Source of the DNA: CAZRIZ01 sp050950465
GTDB lineage: Bacteria; Patescibacteriota; Saccharimonadia; Saccharimonadales; Saccharimonadaceae
DNA: 64,000 nucleotides
Direction: 5' to 3'
Assembly: GCA_050950465.1 (NCBI GenBank)
Contig: JBMNHQ010000002.1
Coordinates: 186,001 to 250,000, forward strand
Shown: piece by piece, positions 1 to 8,720 of the stretch
Layout of the letters: every line of letters begins with the position of its first letter
How positions within the stretch are numbered: position 1 is the first letter of the stretch
Position numbers and translations under genes: made by a program
The notes under the pieces: generated by a model
Seen by the model: the letters and a program-made list of their open reading frames with translations, nothing else
The model's database searches: none
Told to the model about the DNA's origin: nothing

Positions 1-933
1 TTTTTGTTTGTGCAGCAAAATATTTCTCGAGCTATGGCCAGTCTATCTGGTGTTACCTTTTCTCTCAGCTCCTTGGGTGAAGATATTGCTGGCTTATCTG
101 ATTACGAAAAAATCGTTAATCTGCCAGTTTTGCAAGCAGGTGATATTAAATTAGATTCACTATCCGAATCTATTAAGGTATCAGACGTCAACTTTCAATA
201 CCCTGGGACTAAGAACAATGTATTGAAAAATATATCGATGGAAATTAAAAAAGGTCAGAGGGTGGCAATTGTGGGTGAAAATGGCGCTGGTAAGACTACT
301 TTACTCAAATTGCTAATCGGTTTGTATCGAATTAATAAAGGTAGTATAACAGTTGATGGTAGTGATTTGGCTAACATAGATATTGGCACGTGGCATCGTC
401 AAATCAGCGTCTTAAGTCAAGATTTTATTCGATATGATTTTGCAACAGCTGACGAAAATGTTTGGTTTGGTGACATATCTAAGTTACCAACTTTGCGACC
501 AAAATTAGTGCGAGAGGCTATGATAGCATCCGAGTCGCTCGACTTTGTCCAAAAACTTCCCGATGGTGGTGAAAGCTATGTAGATAAGTGGATGGAGTCA
601 GATGACGGTAAGTCAAGCGTTAATCTATCGGGTGGTCAATGGCAGCGCTTAGCCTTGGCGCGTAACTTTTATCGAAATAGTCCAGTTGTGATTTTGGATG
701 AACCAACTAGTTCGATTGATGCTTTAGCTGAATCGCGCATTTTCCGCCGATTATTTAGACAAACTGACAAGACAATCATAGTTGTAAGTCATCGCCTGAC
801 TACGGTTAAGTTAGCCGATGTAATTTATTTGTTGGAAGATGGCAAAATCGTAGAAAAAGGCTCACATCAGGATTTGGTTGCCAAAAAAGGTGCCTACTAT
901 CAGATGTTTAAATCTCAATTAGGTGTAGATTGA
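1..933 (+). CDS. ABC exporter, C-terminal ATPase part (5' truncated by window)
   Basis: This is the nucleotide-binding half of an exporter-type ABC protein (fused permease-ATPase, MsbA/LmrA-like); the membrane domain lies before the window. The frame is open from base 1. Counting from the TTG at base 4, Walker A GENGAGKTT is at residues 91-99, a Q-loop (LSQDF) near 138, the signature LSGGQ at 208-212, Walker B VVILDEP near 228-234 and the H-loop SHRL near 263. All ATPase motifs are intact, so the domain should be catalytically competent. The substrate cannot be read from this fragment. It is followed 64 bp later by a pilin-like RCC1 protein with its own promoter-like sequence, so a functional link is only possible, not shown. 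Confidence 0.9.
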   Translation, partial: FLFVQQNISRAMASLSGVTFSLSSLGEDIAGLSDYEKIVNLPVLQAGDIKLDSLSESIKVSDVNFQYPGTKNNVLKNISMEIKKGQRVAIVGENGAGKTTLLKLLIGLYRINKGSITVDGSDLANIDIGTWHRQISVLSQDFIRYDFATADENVWFGDISKLPTLRPKLVREAMIASESLDFVQKLPDGGESYVDKWMESDDGKSSVNLSGGQWQRLALARNFYRNSPVVILDEPTSSIDALAESRIFRRLFRQTDKTIIVVSHRLTTVKLADVIYLLEDGKIVEKGSHQDLVAKKGAYYQMFKSQLGVD

Positions 934-984
934 TTAATTTCAAACATTTTCCACGTGGAGTCTTATTTTTGTTTCCGTTTATGT

Positions 985-990
985 TAAAAT
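985..990 (+). promoter_or_regulatory. -10 box of the RCC1 gene, leaderless arrangement
   Basis: TAAAAT sits 6 nt before the ATG at 997, with no Shine-Dalgarno between them. A start of transcription at or next to the ATG would give a leaderless mRNA. The same geometry recurs at many genes in this window. Confidence 0.45.
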
Positions 991-996
991 AGTAGT

Positions 997-3138
997 ATGC
1001 GAAAGAGTCGAGAAGCTTTTGTAATGCCGGCAATTATGATTGTTGGAACGGTTCTGTTTTTAGTGTTAGCCTATGCGTTGAATGCCACTGCGTCTGCTAA
1101 GGGCATTATTACCACCTCCCATGCTCAAACATTAGCTCGTCAAGCTGCTGAGTCTGGTATTGCTTATGCCAAAAGTTGTATTATCTCCAATAATCGTATG
1201 GTTACTTGGTCAGATGATCGGCCATTAAAACCAGACACTGACTGTTTTGGTTATCCCATTCCAGAACTTCCAGTGTATGATCCAGTAACTGGTAGCCAAA
1301 TTGGAGTTGATCCTCCACCGCCACCGTATTTAGTGCAAACTGATACTATGCGGTCGTACTTTGAGGTTTACCCTTCTGATATTAATGATAAATATAAAAA
1401 TGTGGCCGCTTTAGGCAAGTTGGATATGCTTCGTAAAGGCACCGATCATGTTCTTCGAGAATATCATCATCGTATGTCAGCCTATGTTACGACTGGTGTG
1501 ACTTTTAATGATATTGCTTTCGGATCAATTTATGGCTACGGTACAAATTTATTAGAAACTGATCCGAATCCAAAGACTCAGATGGGTGTGTATTTTTTTA
1601 CCAAGACTGTGGCTGGTGTAGTACAGGGCGTTGGATCTAATCACGATGAGGTCTTGCGTGGTTGGAATTCACGCGGAACCAAAGGCAATTTTTATTATCC
1701 AGATCCCGACTTGCCAGGGGTTGATTTGCCGCCTAATGTTAGAATCGAAAAAATCTTTACTGATTTTCAGGGCGCTGGTTGGAATGCTTATCTTTTGAGT
1801 TCAGACAACAGAGTTTTCGTTACCGGGGTTAATGGCAACGCTTTGATGGGTAATGGCTTGAATTCAGGTGGTGAGCCAATTTATCTTCCAAACTGGTATG
1901 CCATGACAGAAATGCAAATTCCAGATGGCGAAATCGTTGATACTATCTATCCAAATGGTTCGGTGACGTATATCTTAATGCAAAGTCGAAATCTTTACGT
2001 AGTTGGTCGCAATTGGAAAGACGGATCTATTAGTTATGGTATTGCCGGTTGTGGTGATCAGTGTCCTAGTTGGGATTATGTTAATACGCCAACCCGAGTT
2101 AGTTTTGCGGAATCATTTGGCGGCACTCAGACGATAGATAAAAAGATTGTCAAGGTGGCAACCGATACGATGTATTATGGTAATAGAACTTCATCTTATG
2201 CGATTACTGAAGATGGCGAAGTATATGGCTGGGGTAGTAACGATTGTGGCCAGCTGGGGTATGGGTATTCAGGTATAGGAGGCGGTTGGCCATATGACTA
2301 TGGCTGTGTATCTGGCAGTACAGCCTATTTGAACGGAAAGTATATCCCATATGGTATTAAGATTGGAACTTTTGGCTCGGGTGGATTGCGGGCAATCGAT
2401 ATTCAGACCGATGGCAGATCAGTTTGGGTTGTTTCTAATCAAGGTAAAGTCTATACAGTTGGCAACAACCAATATGGACAGTTAGCTAGGAAAACCAGTA
2501 AGGACTATAGCTATACAATCGATGTTGCTAAGTTGGCTAGTAACCCTAAAGAAATAACTAAAGTTGTGGCCGACTCTTATTCTGCACTTTTCTTGACAGA
2601 TAAAGGTGAGGTAATTGGTGTTGGCATGAATGATGTTGGTCAAATTGGTAATGATGCCAATAAAAACGACAGCTTTAACGGTGGTAAGAAAGTTAAACTA
2701 GACGGTAACGAGAAGGTGGCTGATATATTCATTACGTCCCCGCCAGTGTTCCTCAATTCGCCCACTGGATACCCACAGTATGACTGGATGTATCGCGCTC
2801 GGCGTTTTCGCAACGGTTATTTTGTGACGGTCGATGGGAAAGTCTATGGTGCCGGCAGTAATTACTATGGTCAGCTTGGTAATCATCTTAGCGGCTGTCC
2901 TCGCTACGGAACGGATGTTGACAAGAAAGATAAGCCCGTTTTAATGGATATACCGAGCAATTTTAAAGCTCGGGAAGTTCGCTCTGGCATTGGTACGACT
3001 ATCATCATTACTGATAAGAATGATGTCTTGACAGTTGGCAATAATCATCATGGTCAATTGGGTGACGGTACCACTAACAACAATTGCACGCCAGCAGCAC
3101 ACCAATATACCAATCGTTATAAGACTTGGTATTACTAG
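997..3138 (+). CDS. Pilin-like N-terminus fused to RCC1-type beta-propeller, surface protein
   Basis: A 713-residue protein. The first 35 residues are a short basic start followed by one hydrophobic helix (VMPAIMIVGTVLFLVLAYAL), then a QAAESGIAYA segment of the kind found in PilX/minor-pilin N-termini. From about residue 260 on there are RCC1-like repeats; clear ones read VYGWGSNDCGQLG, VYTVGNNQYGQLA, VIGVGMNDVGQIG, VYGAGSNYYGQLG and VLTVGNNHHGQLG. RCC1 repeats form a beta-propeller used for protein binding. The likely role is a cell-surface adhesin or minor pilin tip, which would fit a host-attached lifestyle; this is inference. A strict type IV prepilin cleavage motif (G/FTLxE) is not present; the segment reads EAFVMPAI. 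No other pilus gene is next to it. Confidence 0.8.
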   Translation: MRKSREAFVMPAIMIVGTVLFLVLAYALNATASAKGIITTSHAQTLARQAAESGIAYAKSCIISNNRMVTWSDDRPLKPDTDCFGYPIPELPVYDPVTGSQIGVDPPPPPYLVQTDTMRSYFEVYPSDINDKYKNVAALGKLDMLRKGTDHVLREYHHRMSAYVTTGVTFNDIAFGSIYGYGTNLLETDPNPKTQMGVYFFTKTVAGVVQGVGSNHDEVLRGWNSRGTKGNFYYPDPDLPGVDLPPNVRIEKIFTDFQGAGWNAYLLSSDNRVFVTGVNGNALMGNGLNSGGEPIYLPNWYAMTEMQIPDGEIVDTIYPNGSVTYILMQSRNLYVVGRNWKDGSISYGIAGCGDQCPSWDYVNTPTRVSFAESFGGTQTIDKKIVKVATDTMYYGNRTSSYAITEDGEVYGWGSNDCGQLGYGYSGIGGGWPYDYGCVSGSTAYLNGKYIPYGIKIGTFGSGGLRAIDIQTDGRSVWVVSNQGKVYTVGNNQYGQLARKTSKDYSYTIDVAKLASNPKEITKVVADSYSALFLTDKGEVIGVGMNDVGQIGNDANKNDSFNGGKKVKLDGNEKVADIFITSPPVFLNSPTGYPQYDWMYRARRFRNGYFVTVDGKVYGAGSNYYGQLGNHLSGCPRYGTDVDKKDKPVLMDIPSNFKAREVRSGIGTTIIITDKNDVLTVGNNHHGQLGDGTTNNNCTPAAHQYTNRYKTWYY

Positions 3139-3353
3139 TCTTTGTTTTTACGACTAGTCAAATGCCATTTATGGCAATCATCACAGTAATATGGTGCGAT
3201 TTTGGTATCTAAGTCATACTTCATTTGATCGTGTGCTGCCCAATTCGCTTCCTGCTCTGAGGTATAGGATTTTTTATTATCACAGTTGCTGTGCGGATTA
3301 AATTTGTACGGCACATGTTTAGGTGGTTTAGTTTTGTAGTTACGTCTAGGCAT
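3135..3353 (-). CDS. Small CxxC/WHLTS protein, zinc-ribbon-like
   Basis: A 72-residue basic protein. It has a first cysteine in SNCDNKKSY, a TSEQEANWAA helix and a C-terminal CDDCHKWHLTS motif. This pattern (C...Y.S..EA..AA...Y.C..C..WHLT) occurs in small uncharacterised bacterial and phage proteins; the C..C pair with nearby H/C residues could bind zinc, but only three cysteines are present. Its start overlaps the end of the dus gene by 8 nt, suggesting translational coupling, and its stop overlaps the convergent RCC1 gene by 4 nt. Function unknown. Confidence 0.65.
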   Translation of the reverse strand: MPRRNYKTKPPKHVPYKFNPHSNCDNKKSYTSEQEANWAAHDQMKYDLDTKIAPYYCDDCHKWHLTSRKNKD

Positions 3354-4290
3354 TATATTCCTTTATAATTTTTCGCACTTCATTGGTCGAAGTTGTTTGC
3401 ATTAATTTGGCACGTAATTTATTAGCACCAGCAAAATTGTTGATATAAATTTTAAAAAAGGTTTTTAATGGTGCAAAGTGGCGCGGATGCTTTGCACTAG
3501 ATTTATCAAATAAGTCTAAATGGTAAAGCAAAAGCTGAAACAGGTCCTGTCTGGTAGGTTGATGGTCTGTAAAACAATATGGGTTGGTAAACACCCCTCG
3601 CCCCATCATAATACCTTCAAAACCATGTTCTTGAGCTAATTCTAGGCCTTGCGCACGTGTCACGATGTCGCCGTTGATCATTAGTTTAGCTTGCGGTGCG
3701 ATTTCGTTACGCAAAGCAACAATTTCTGGTATCAACTCAAAATGGGCGCCGACTTTACTCATCTCTTTTTTGGTGCGCAGATGGATGGTTAGCAAGTCGA
3801 TATCTTGCTCTAACAGATTAGTTAGCCAAGCTCGCCACTCGTCGATTTGGCTGTAGCCTAGGCGAGCTTTGACGCTAATTGGTAGCCCAGCTTTTTTAGT
3901 AGCGGCAATGATTCTATTAGCTAGCTCCGGAGTTCTTATTAGGGCCGCTCCCCCGCCGATTTTGACGACAGTTTTATCTGGGCAGCCCATGTTGATGTCG
4001 ACTGCCTGATAGCCAAGTTTCTTTAGGCCAAGCGCGGTTTGGTAAAAGTTATCTGGTTTGATGCCCCAAATCTGCGCGACGATTGGCTGCTCTTCGGGTA
4101 AAAACTCAAATCGTTCTAGTGCGTTAGCACGGCCAGCCTCGCTACAATAACTATCGACGTTGGTAAATTCGGTAAAAAACAAATCTGGTCGTCCGGCTTT
4201 AGCTACGACTTGGCGAAAAACTAAATCCGTCACCGCTTCCATCGGTGCTAAAGCAAAAAATGGCGTTGGTAAATTATCAAATAAATTCAT
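3346..4290 (-). CDS. dus: tRNA-dihydrouridine synthase
   Basis: A 314-residue flavoenzyme that reduces uridine to dihydrouridine in the D-loop of tRNAs, using FMN and NADPH. The FMN-binding start APMEAVTD is at residues 15-22, INMGCPDKTV near 100 carries the catalytic cysteine of the family, and VKARLGY, TIHLRT and the phosphate-binding INGDI...GIMMGRG stretch follow in order. The length is normal for Dus. The start codon is followed by MNLFDNLPTPFFALAPME, a typical Dus N-terminus. The small CxxC protein downstream overlaps it by 8 nt. Which subfamily (DusA/B/C) cannot be decided by eye. Confidence 0.92.
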   Translation of the reverse strand: MNLFDNLPTPFFALAPMEAVTDLVFRQVVAKAGRPDLFFTEFTNVDSYCSEAGRANALERFEFLPEEQPIVAQIWGIKPDNFYQTALGLKKLGYQAVDINMGCPDKTVVKIGGGAALIRTPELANRIIAATKKAGLPISVKARLGYSQIDEWRAWLTNLLEQDIDLLTIHLRTKKEMSKVGAHFELIPEIVALRNEIAPQAKLMINGDIVTRAQGLELAQEHGFEGIMMGRGVFTNPYCFTDHQPTRQDLFQLLLYHLDLFDKSSAKHPRHFAPLKTFFKIYINNFAGANKLRAKLMQTTSTNEVRKIIKEYNA

Positions 4291-4328
4291 CTTGGTTATT
4301 TTAACTTAATTTGACCAGAAAAGAAAAT

Positions 4329-4353
4329 GAGCCACGTTTTTATTGCGTGGCTC
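4329..4353 (-). terminator. Intrinsic terminator after the 4370-4660 gene
   Basis: GAGCCACG / CGTGGCTC 8-bp stem with a 9-nt loop; on the minus strand it is followed by ATTTTCTTTTC. Confidence 0.7.
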
Positions 4354-4369
4354 GTGAGCACTCAAGCAG

Positions 4370-4660
4370 TTATTTTTCTCCGCCAAAAAGGCTAGAAAAA
4401 AAGGTTCTAGCAACAGTGTTTTCTCCGCGCCTATTTCTTACTCCTCCAAAGAAGCTTGTTGGCGGATCTGCTACCTTGTTATCCCTAGTCTCTTTTTTAG
4501 AGTATTCTTTAACTGCAATTGCATCTGGGTTGTTTGGTGAGCCGCTTCCAACTCGACGTTGAAGTTCTCTTTCAACATGATCGTCGGCTTTGCCGGCTTT
4601 TTTTAACCGTAGTAATTCATCGGTGCTCTTATTTTTGACATTATCGCCAAAAAGTCCCAC
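4370..4660 (-). CDS. Small orphan protein, charged with Gly/Ser-rich regions
   Basis: A 96-residue protein without a recognised domain. It begins MGLFGDNVKNKSTDELLRLKKAG, continues with a charged helix (VERELQRRV) and ends in FFSSLFGGEK; FG/GG turns flank the helical middle. It is judged real because of the regulatory signals: a TTGCAA-17-TATAAA promoter, a very strong ribosome site (AGGAGGGGGTG, 4 nt before ATG) and a terminator directly after the stop. No signal peptide or membrane helix. Function unknown. Confidence 0.6.
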   Translation of the reverse strand: MGLFGDNVKNKSTDELLRLKKAGKADDHVERELQRRVGSGSPNNPDAIAVKEYSKKETRDNKVADPPTSFFGGVRNRRGENTVARTFFSSLFGGEK

Positions 4661-4737
4661 ATTTTCACCCCCTCCTATAAAATGGTGTTGCGGTGTTGAA
4701 ATTTACTACTGGTAGCCTCCTAAATACCAGCCCTTAG

Positions 4738-4766
4738 TTTATACTAAAAATAACTCACTTTTGCAA
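4738..4766 (-). promoter_or_regulatory. Promoter of the 4370-4660 gene
   Basis: Reading the minus strand: TTGCAA (4766-4761), 17-nt spacer, TATAAA (4743-4738). The leader that follows contains a small CTGGTA/TACCAG hairpin around an AGGAGG-like sequence, upstream of the true ribosome site. Confidence 0.6.
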
Positions 4767-4877
4767 GCATAAGCGGATTGTGTAAGGCAAGTCTGATGTC
4801 AATAGGTTATTCTTGGGCACGGACGGTAGTCTTGCACCAGCTTCTACTCAACATAATTTACTATGGGTGCACTTTTT

Positions 4878-4907
4878 AATAAAAATAGCCGTGAGGCTAT
4901 TTTTATT
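4878..4907. terminator. Perfect bidirectional terminator hairpin
   Basis: A 13-bp perfect stem (AATAAAAATAGCC / GGCTATTTTTATT) with a GTGA loop. A- and T-rich arms make it work on either strand. On the minus strand it would end a transcript coming from the structured region 4908-5290. Confidence 0.75.
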
Positions 4908-5290
4908 AAGCGTTCGGCTGGAATCTGAGTTCACGTCAGATTCCACAGCCCCATATTAAATTAGTTGAGTGCGCTGGCTAGCGTATCTCTAAAATGTAAA
5001 TTTGAGTCAATTGCTTTTTTGGCGTATCGGTCGGTTAACAAGTCTTTTCTAGACAATCTCGCGGTTACAATGAGGCTTTAAATTCAGAGGGCGTAAACCA
5101 ACCAGCTCGACAGATGTGTCTAATTAGCTGTTTTTGTTCGGCCGGTTCAATAGTTGCTTAGAGGGAAATCTCGCAGTTGCGACGGAGAGCTTAGCGCCAA
5201 TGGCCCTATAACGACAGGCGCCATCAAGCGTCCCCGAGAAGCAACTATTGAACAAAGGTCGAAGTTGTTTTGCTATCATTAAAAAAGTAG
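4908..5290 (-). ncRNA. Gene-free structured region, candidate non-coding RNA (identity unknown)
   Basis: About 380 bp with no credible ORF. It holds a 15-bp perfect inverted repeat (5145-5159 with 5238-5252) enclosing 78 nt that can form nested stems (GCGCC/GGCGC, TCGCA/TGCGA), a CAGCT...AGCTG hairpin with an inner GACA/TGTC stem at about 5103-5131, and a GGAATCTGA/TCAGATTCC hairpin at about 4918-4944. A strong terminator follows at 4878-4907 on the minus strand. Length and structure are in the range of RNase P RNA or tmRNA, but I find neither the RNase P core nor the tmRNA tRNA-like ends. The strand is a guess based on the terminator. A decayed mobile element with terminal inverted repeats is the main alternative. 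Confidence 0.4.
5145..5252. repeat. 15-bp perfect inverted repeat with 78-nt interior
   Basis: The arms GTTCAATAGTTGCTT (5145-5159) and AAGCAACTATTGAAC (5238-5252) are exact reverse complements. No target-site duplication is evident outside the arms, which argues mildly for an RNA stem rather than an insertion element. Confidence 0.8.
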
Positions 5291-5331
5291 TATGACGTGC
5301 GTGGCCAAATGTCTTTGAAGAGCTGATTGGT

Positions 5332-8300
5332 TTAAGCCCGATATTTTTTATCGTCTAGCAGGCTTTGCTCAAGTTTCCTGATGTCACTTAGGTTGGCTTT
5401 TGTGCCTGGGGCGATTGCTGGTTCAGTAAAGTCGAGTGCCATAGTTTTGTCCCAAACTGCGCCAATTAGTTGACGGACTCGCTCGGCTTCAGCTTCGTCA
5501 AATTCCCCCGTCACATAATTTATTTGCCCTAATCGATCAGGGTCGACAAACTCAATCCGCCAATTGTCGACACTGTAACCTGGGAAGTTTTGCGAAGCAA
5601 TTAACATCCAGCGATAAAAATGAAGCTGTTTCAGATGGCGGTGCCATGACGCATTTTTCTCAATCTCAAAATACGAGCCACCAGTTTTAAAATCAATGAT
5701 TGTGATAGTTTTGTTTTTCTTGTCAATCTCTAAACGGTCAATCATACCAGTTAACCTAGCTTTATCTAGCACAACATGCTGTGAATAATAATTTTCTTCA
5801 GTTTTTACGGTGATATCAGGTTGTTTTTCAAACAACTCTGAGCGCTCGTGCACATATTTTACTAGCGAGTTTTCGGCTCGATTTACTAACTCATTAAAGT
5901 CATTCTCAGTTAAATCAAACTCATCGATGCGCTGTTTAAATAACTTCATGGCAGTGTCGCCATCGGTTGTAGTGTCGCTATTTTGTAATCGTTCCAAAGC
6001 ATAGTGTACGCCAATACCATAAAGCGCTTGAATGTTGTAGCTACCTGGAAAGCCCAAAACGTTGTCTAAAAAGTATGACTCTGGGCCGTGATAAATCAAA
6101 TCGGTATAATTGTTAAAGCCGGTCGCTGAGAGTTTGTATTTTTCCAGCCTAGGTTGTAATAAATCAGCAAAACTATGTAAGTCTTTTAGGTGACGATCTT
6201 GCCATGAGGTAAAGTTGTCGAATAAATTGTTGGTTAATTGGCTGGCATCAGCTTCAACGGCAACATTTTGAATCTTGGCGCACTCTTCTGGTAGAACTTG
6301 CGAGACCCAGTCGTCACCATCGGCTATTTCCTTCAGGAAGCGCAAACGTGTATGACTACGTCCAGTCAAACTAGCTAGCGAGCTAACCAGGTAGAGATTA
6401 GTTTTGGCGCGAGTGATGGCCACAAACAACAAGCGCCCTTTTTCGTCCATCGTTTCGCGGTCGTGGCGGATTGGTTTGAGGTTGTGTGGCAGAGCAATCT
6501 TATTAGAATTTGAACGAGCTTTGCCCCAAGTATTGTCGTTGGCTTCGAGGATGAAAACGTGTTTAAACTCTAAGCCCTTAGCCGAAAATGCTGTCATTAA
6601 ATTAACCGCTGAAGAGCTTTCGTTGTATGAATTAGTGCGGCTCATTTTTTCTTCGGCGCTTTCGTAGGCATCAATCAGCATCAATAGCCGTTCGAGTGGC
6701 TTAACTCCGGTCTGACTATGGTTTTGGCCGTAGCTAATATAATTTTCACGTAGTAAATTGATATCTAAGATAAAATCAATTAATTCACGTGGCTTGGTTT
6801 TTTCGTAGTATTTACGGATTGGCGATGTGAAGTTTTCGGTTTTGCCGTCGACTGTATATTCAACTGGCGCATTACCAATCAGATAATCAAAATTAGCTTC
6901 TAGTCCGATTTGGTCAGTTAGTTTGGCAAACTCCATCACCCAATAAGTAAAGGGTTTTAGCTCACTAAAGTCGTCGGACTTTAATATAAAATCAAGCCAG
7001 GAATTTCGGTTACCAGCCTCCCAAGCTAGTCGCCACAGTGTCGGCGTATCTAGCTTCCAAATTGGGTAGCTAAGTGCGGCAAATACTAAATCATTATGCG
7101 GTCGACGATTAGCAACGGCCTGAATTAGTCGCGCCAGATCTACAATTAATTTTATACCTGGGTTATCTAAGGCGTTCTCACTCTTTTCATAACGAATTGG
7201 TAGGCCTAAGTTGGATAGATATGGTGTTAAACTCTCGAGATATTTATGTTTTGGTGCTAAAACGGCAATTTCATTTAAGTCCTCGCCCGCTTCGCGTAAT
7301 TTATGAATTTTTTCGGCCACGGCGGCATATTCGGCTAGCGGATTGGGAAAATCTAAGCGTTTAATGTAGCTTGATTTGATTGAATCGTTGGCTGCAACGA
7401 TGTCTTTCGTCAAACCATCCACACCAATATTATTCACTAGCCGATCTTCAATCTGCTCAGCAATATTTTTAGCTGTGACTAAAATATCATCATGCGAACG
7501 GTAGTTTTTAGTTAGGTTGATTAATTTTACATCGCGGTAAGCCTTGTAAAAATCAATCATATTGGAATAGAGTGCGCCCTGAAAAGCGTAGATCGCTTGA
7601 TCGTCGTCCCCTACTGCCATGATGTTTGGTTTACCTTCATTAACTGGATTGTCAGTTAAAAGTTCGATTAAACGACTCTGGGCGCGGTTGGTGTCTTGGT
7701 ATTCGTCGAGTAAAATATGTAGATATTTTTCTTGCAGGTTATATTTGAGGTCGGGATTCTGCTCGATGGTTTCGATGGTCTTTAGAATCATGTCGTTGAA
7801 GTCATACAGTCCAGCCGCGGTCATCTTGGCGTTGTACTCGCTGTAAATGTGATGCAGGGTGCGCAAGCGAATATCGTTAAAATTATCGCCAAATACGAAA
7901 TAGTTTTCTTTATCTTTTTTGAGAAAGTCATCTTTCCAATCAGTCAGTGGCGTGGTGGTTGGCTTTTCGCCTGACTGCGATTCTAAAATAGCCTCATCTA
8001 GTGCTCGTAGAGCAATTTGCGTTAGAGGCGGAAAATCTTCTAAGCAAGATTCGGTTGGCATGATTTTTTCTAGAGCTGTTTTGATTTTGTCAAAATATGG
8101 TCGCGCTAATTCATATTTACGTGGCATACGCTTAAAGTCGGCCATGATAATTTTAAGCTGCTTGTTGAGGGCGTCGACTTGTAGCTTGTTTTCGTCAGCG
8201 ACTTTTAGTAGCAAATCTGGACCAATCATCGCCTGCTTTAAGTCAGCAATTGTGCTTAAAATGTCGCGTGGTCGCCCATTTTTTAATATATTATTTTGCG

Positions 8301-8682
8301 GTAGTTCCGCTTGAATTTCGGTGATGAAATTATATTGAGTAACAAAATCAACTACTTTGTCCAAGTGTTGATTAACAAAATATTCGCGGTTCTGATTGAT
8401 GATGGTTTGCGAAAAGCCGTGATAAGTGTTGATCTCAACTTGGTAAGCGGCGTCTTGGATAAAATTTGTCAAACGATCGCGCATGGCTCGGGCGCCAGAA
8501 TCGGTAAAGGTTAAACATAAAATTGCGTTGGCTGGTGTGTCAGTTTCGGCTAAGATGTGCGCCACACGAGCAGATAATAGTTGGGTTTTTCCTGTCCCAG
8601 GGCCAGCCAAAACTAGCACTGGCTGGTCTAAGGTTGTGACAGCTTCGCGCTGTTCGTCGTTGAGTGATTCTAAAGTAAACAT
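5332..8682 (-). CDS. UvrD/PcrA-type helicase with C-terminal RecB-like nuclease domain
   Basis: A superfamily 1A DNA helicase of about 1116 residues. Helicase motifs: I LAGPGTGKT (residues 25-33), Ia TFTDSGARAMRDR, II LLDEYQDTN, III GDDDQAIYAF, IV NYRSH, V MTAFSAKGLEFKHVF and VI LFVAITRAKTNLYL. The C-terminal part carries a PD-(D/E)XK nuclease core (GMIDRLEID...IIDFKTG). The combination resembles AddA/RecB-like or actinobacterial AdnA/B-like repair nucleases acting on double-strand breaks; no AddB or AdnB partner is in the window. An in-frame ATG 54 nt upstream exists, but the start at 8682 is preferred: it begins at the helicase fold (MFTLESLNDEQREAV) and has TATACT 6 nt upstream, a leaderless arrangement. 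Confidence 0.9.
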   Translation of the reverse strand: MFTLESLNDEQREAVTTLDQPVLVLAGPGTGKTQLLSARVAHILAETDTPANAILCLTFTDSGARAMRDRLTNFIQDAAYQVEINTYHGFSQTIINQNREYFVNQHLDKVVDFVTQYNFITEIQAELPQNNILKNGRPRDILSTIADLKQAMIGPDLLLKVADENKLQVDALNKQLKIIMADFKRMPRKYELARPYFDKIKTALEKIMPTESCLEDFPPLTQIALRALDEAILESQSGEKPTTTPLTDWKDDFLKKDKENYFVFGDNFNDIRLRTLHHIYSEYNAKMTAAGLYDFNDMILKTIETIEQNPDLKYNLQEKYLHILLDEYQDTNRAQSRLIELLTDNPVNEGKPNIMAVGDDDQAIYAFQGALYSNMIDFYKAYRDVKLINLTKNYRSHDDILVTAKNIAEQIEDRLVNNIGVDGLTKDIVAANDSIKSSYIKRLDFPNPLAEYAAVAEKIHKLREAGEDLNEIAVLAPKHKYLESLTPYLSNLGLPIRYEKSENALDNPGIKLIVDLARLIQAVANRRPHNDLVFAALSYPIWKLDTPTLWRLAWEAGNRNSWLDFILKSDDFSELKPFTYWVMEFAKLTDQIGLEANFDYLIGNAPVEYTVDGKTENFTSPIRKYYEKTKPRELIDFILDINLLRENYISYGQNHSQTGVKPLERLLMLIDAYESAEEKMSRTNSYNESSSAVNLMTAFSAKGLEFKHVFILEANDNTWGKARSNSNKIALPHNLKPIRHDRETMDEKGRLLFVAITRAKTNLYLVSSLASLTGRSHTRLRFLKEIADGDDWVSQVLPEECAKIQNVAVEADASQLTNNLFDNFTSWQDRHLKDLHSFADLLQPRLEKYKLSATGFNNYTDLIYHGPESYFLDNVLGFPGSYNIQALYGIGVHYALERLQNSDTTTDGDTAMKLFKQRIDEFDLTENDFNELVNRAENSLVKYVHERSELFEKQPDITVKTEENYYSQHVVLDKARLTGMIDRLEIDKKNKTITIIDFKTGGSYFEIEKNASWHRHLKQLHFYRWMLIASQNFPGYSVDNWRIEFVDPDRLGQINYVTGEFDEAEAERVRQLIGAVWDKTMALDFTEPAIAPGTKANLSDIRKLEQSLLDDKKYRA

Positions 8683-8688
8683 ACTTAA

Positions 8689-8694
8689 AGTATA
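8689..8694 (-). promoter_or_regulatory. -10 box of the helicase gene, leaderless arrangement
   Basis: TATACT on the minus strand, 6 nt before the ATG at 8682. The divergent gene at 8721 has TATAAC 2 nt before its ATG, so two start signals share a 38-bp intergenic space. Confidence 0.45.
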
Positions 8695-8720
8695 GCGCAA
8701 ATGGTGATAAGATATAACCA

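Noticed and set aside
4311..4562. Plus-strand frame of 83 codons
   Set aside because: It runs opposite to the orphan at 4370-4660, which has promoter, ribosome site and terminator; the plus frame has none and crosses the terminator hairpin.
4908..5290. tmRNA (ssrA) or RNase P RNA in the structured region
   Set aside because: The tRNA-like ends with T-loop and CCA, the GACAGG-type 5' consensus of tmRNA in the right context, and the RNase P core (GAAAGTCC, ACAGAA, GGGTAGGC-like elements) were not found on either strand.
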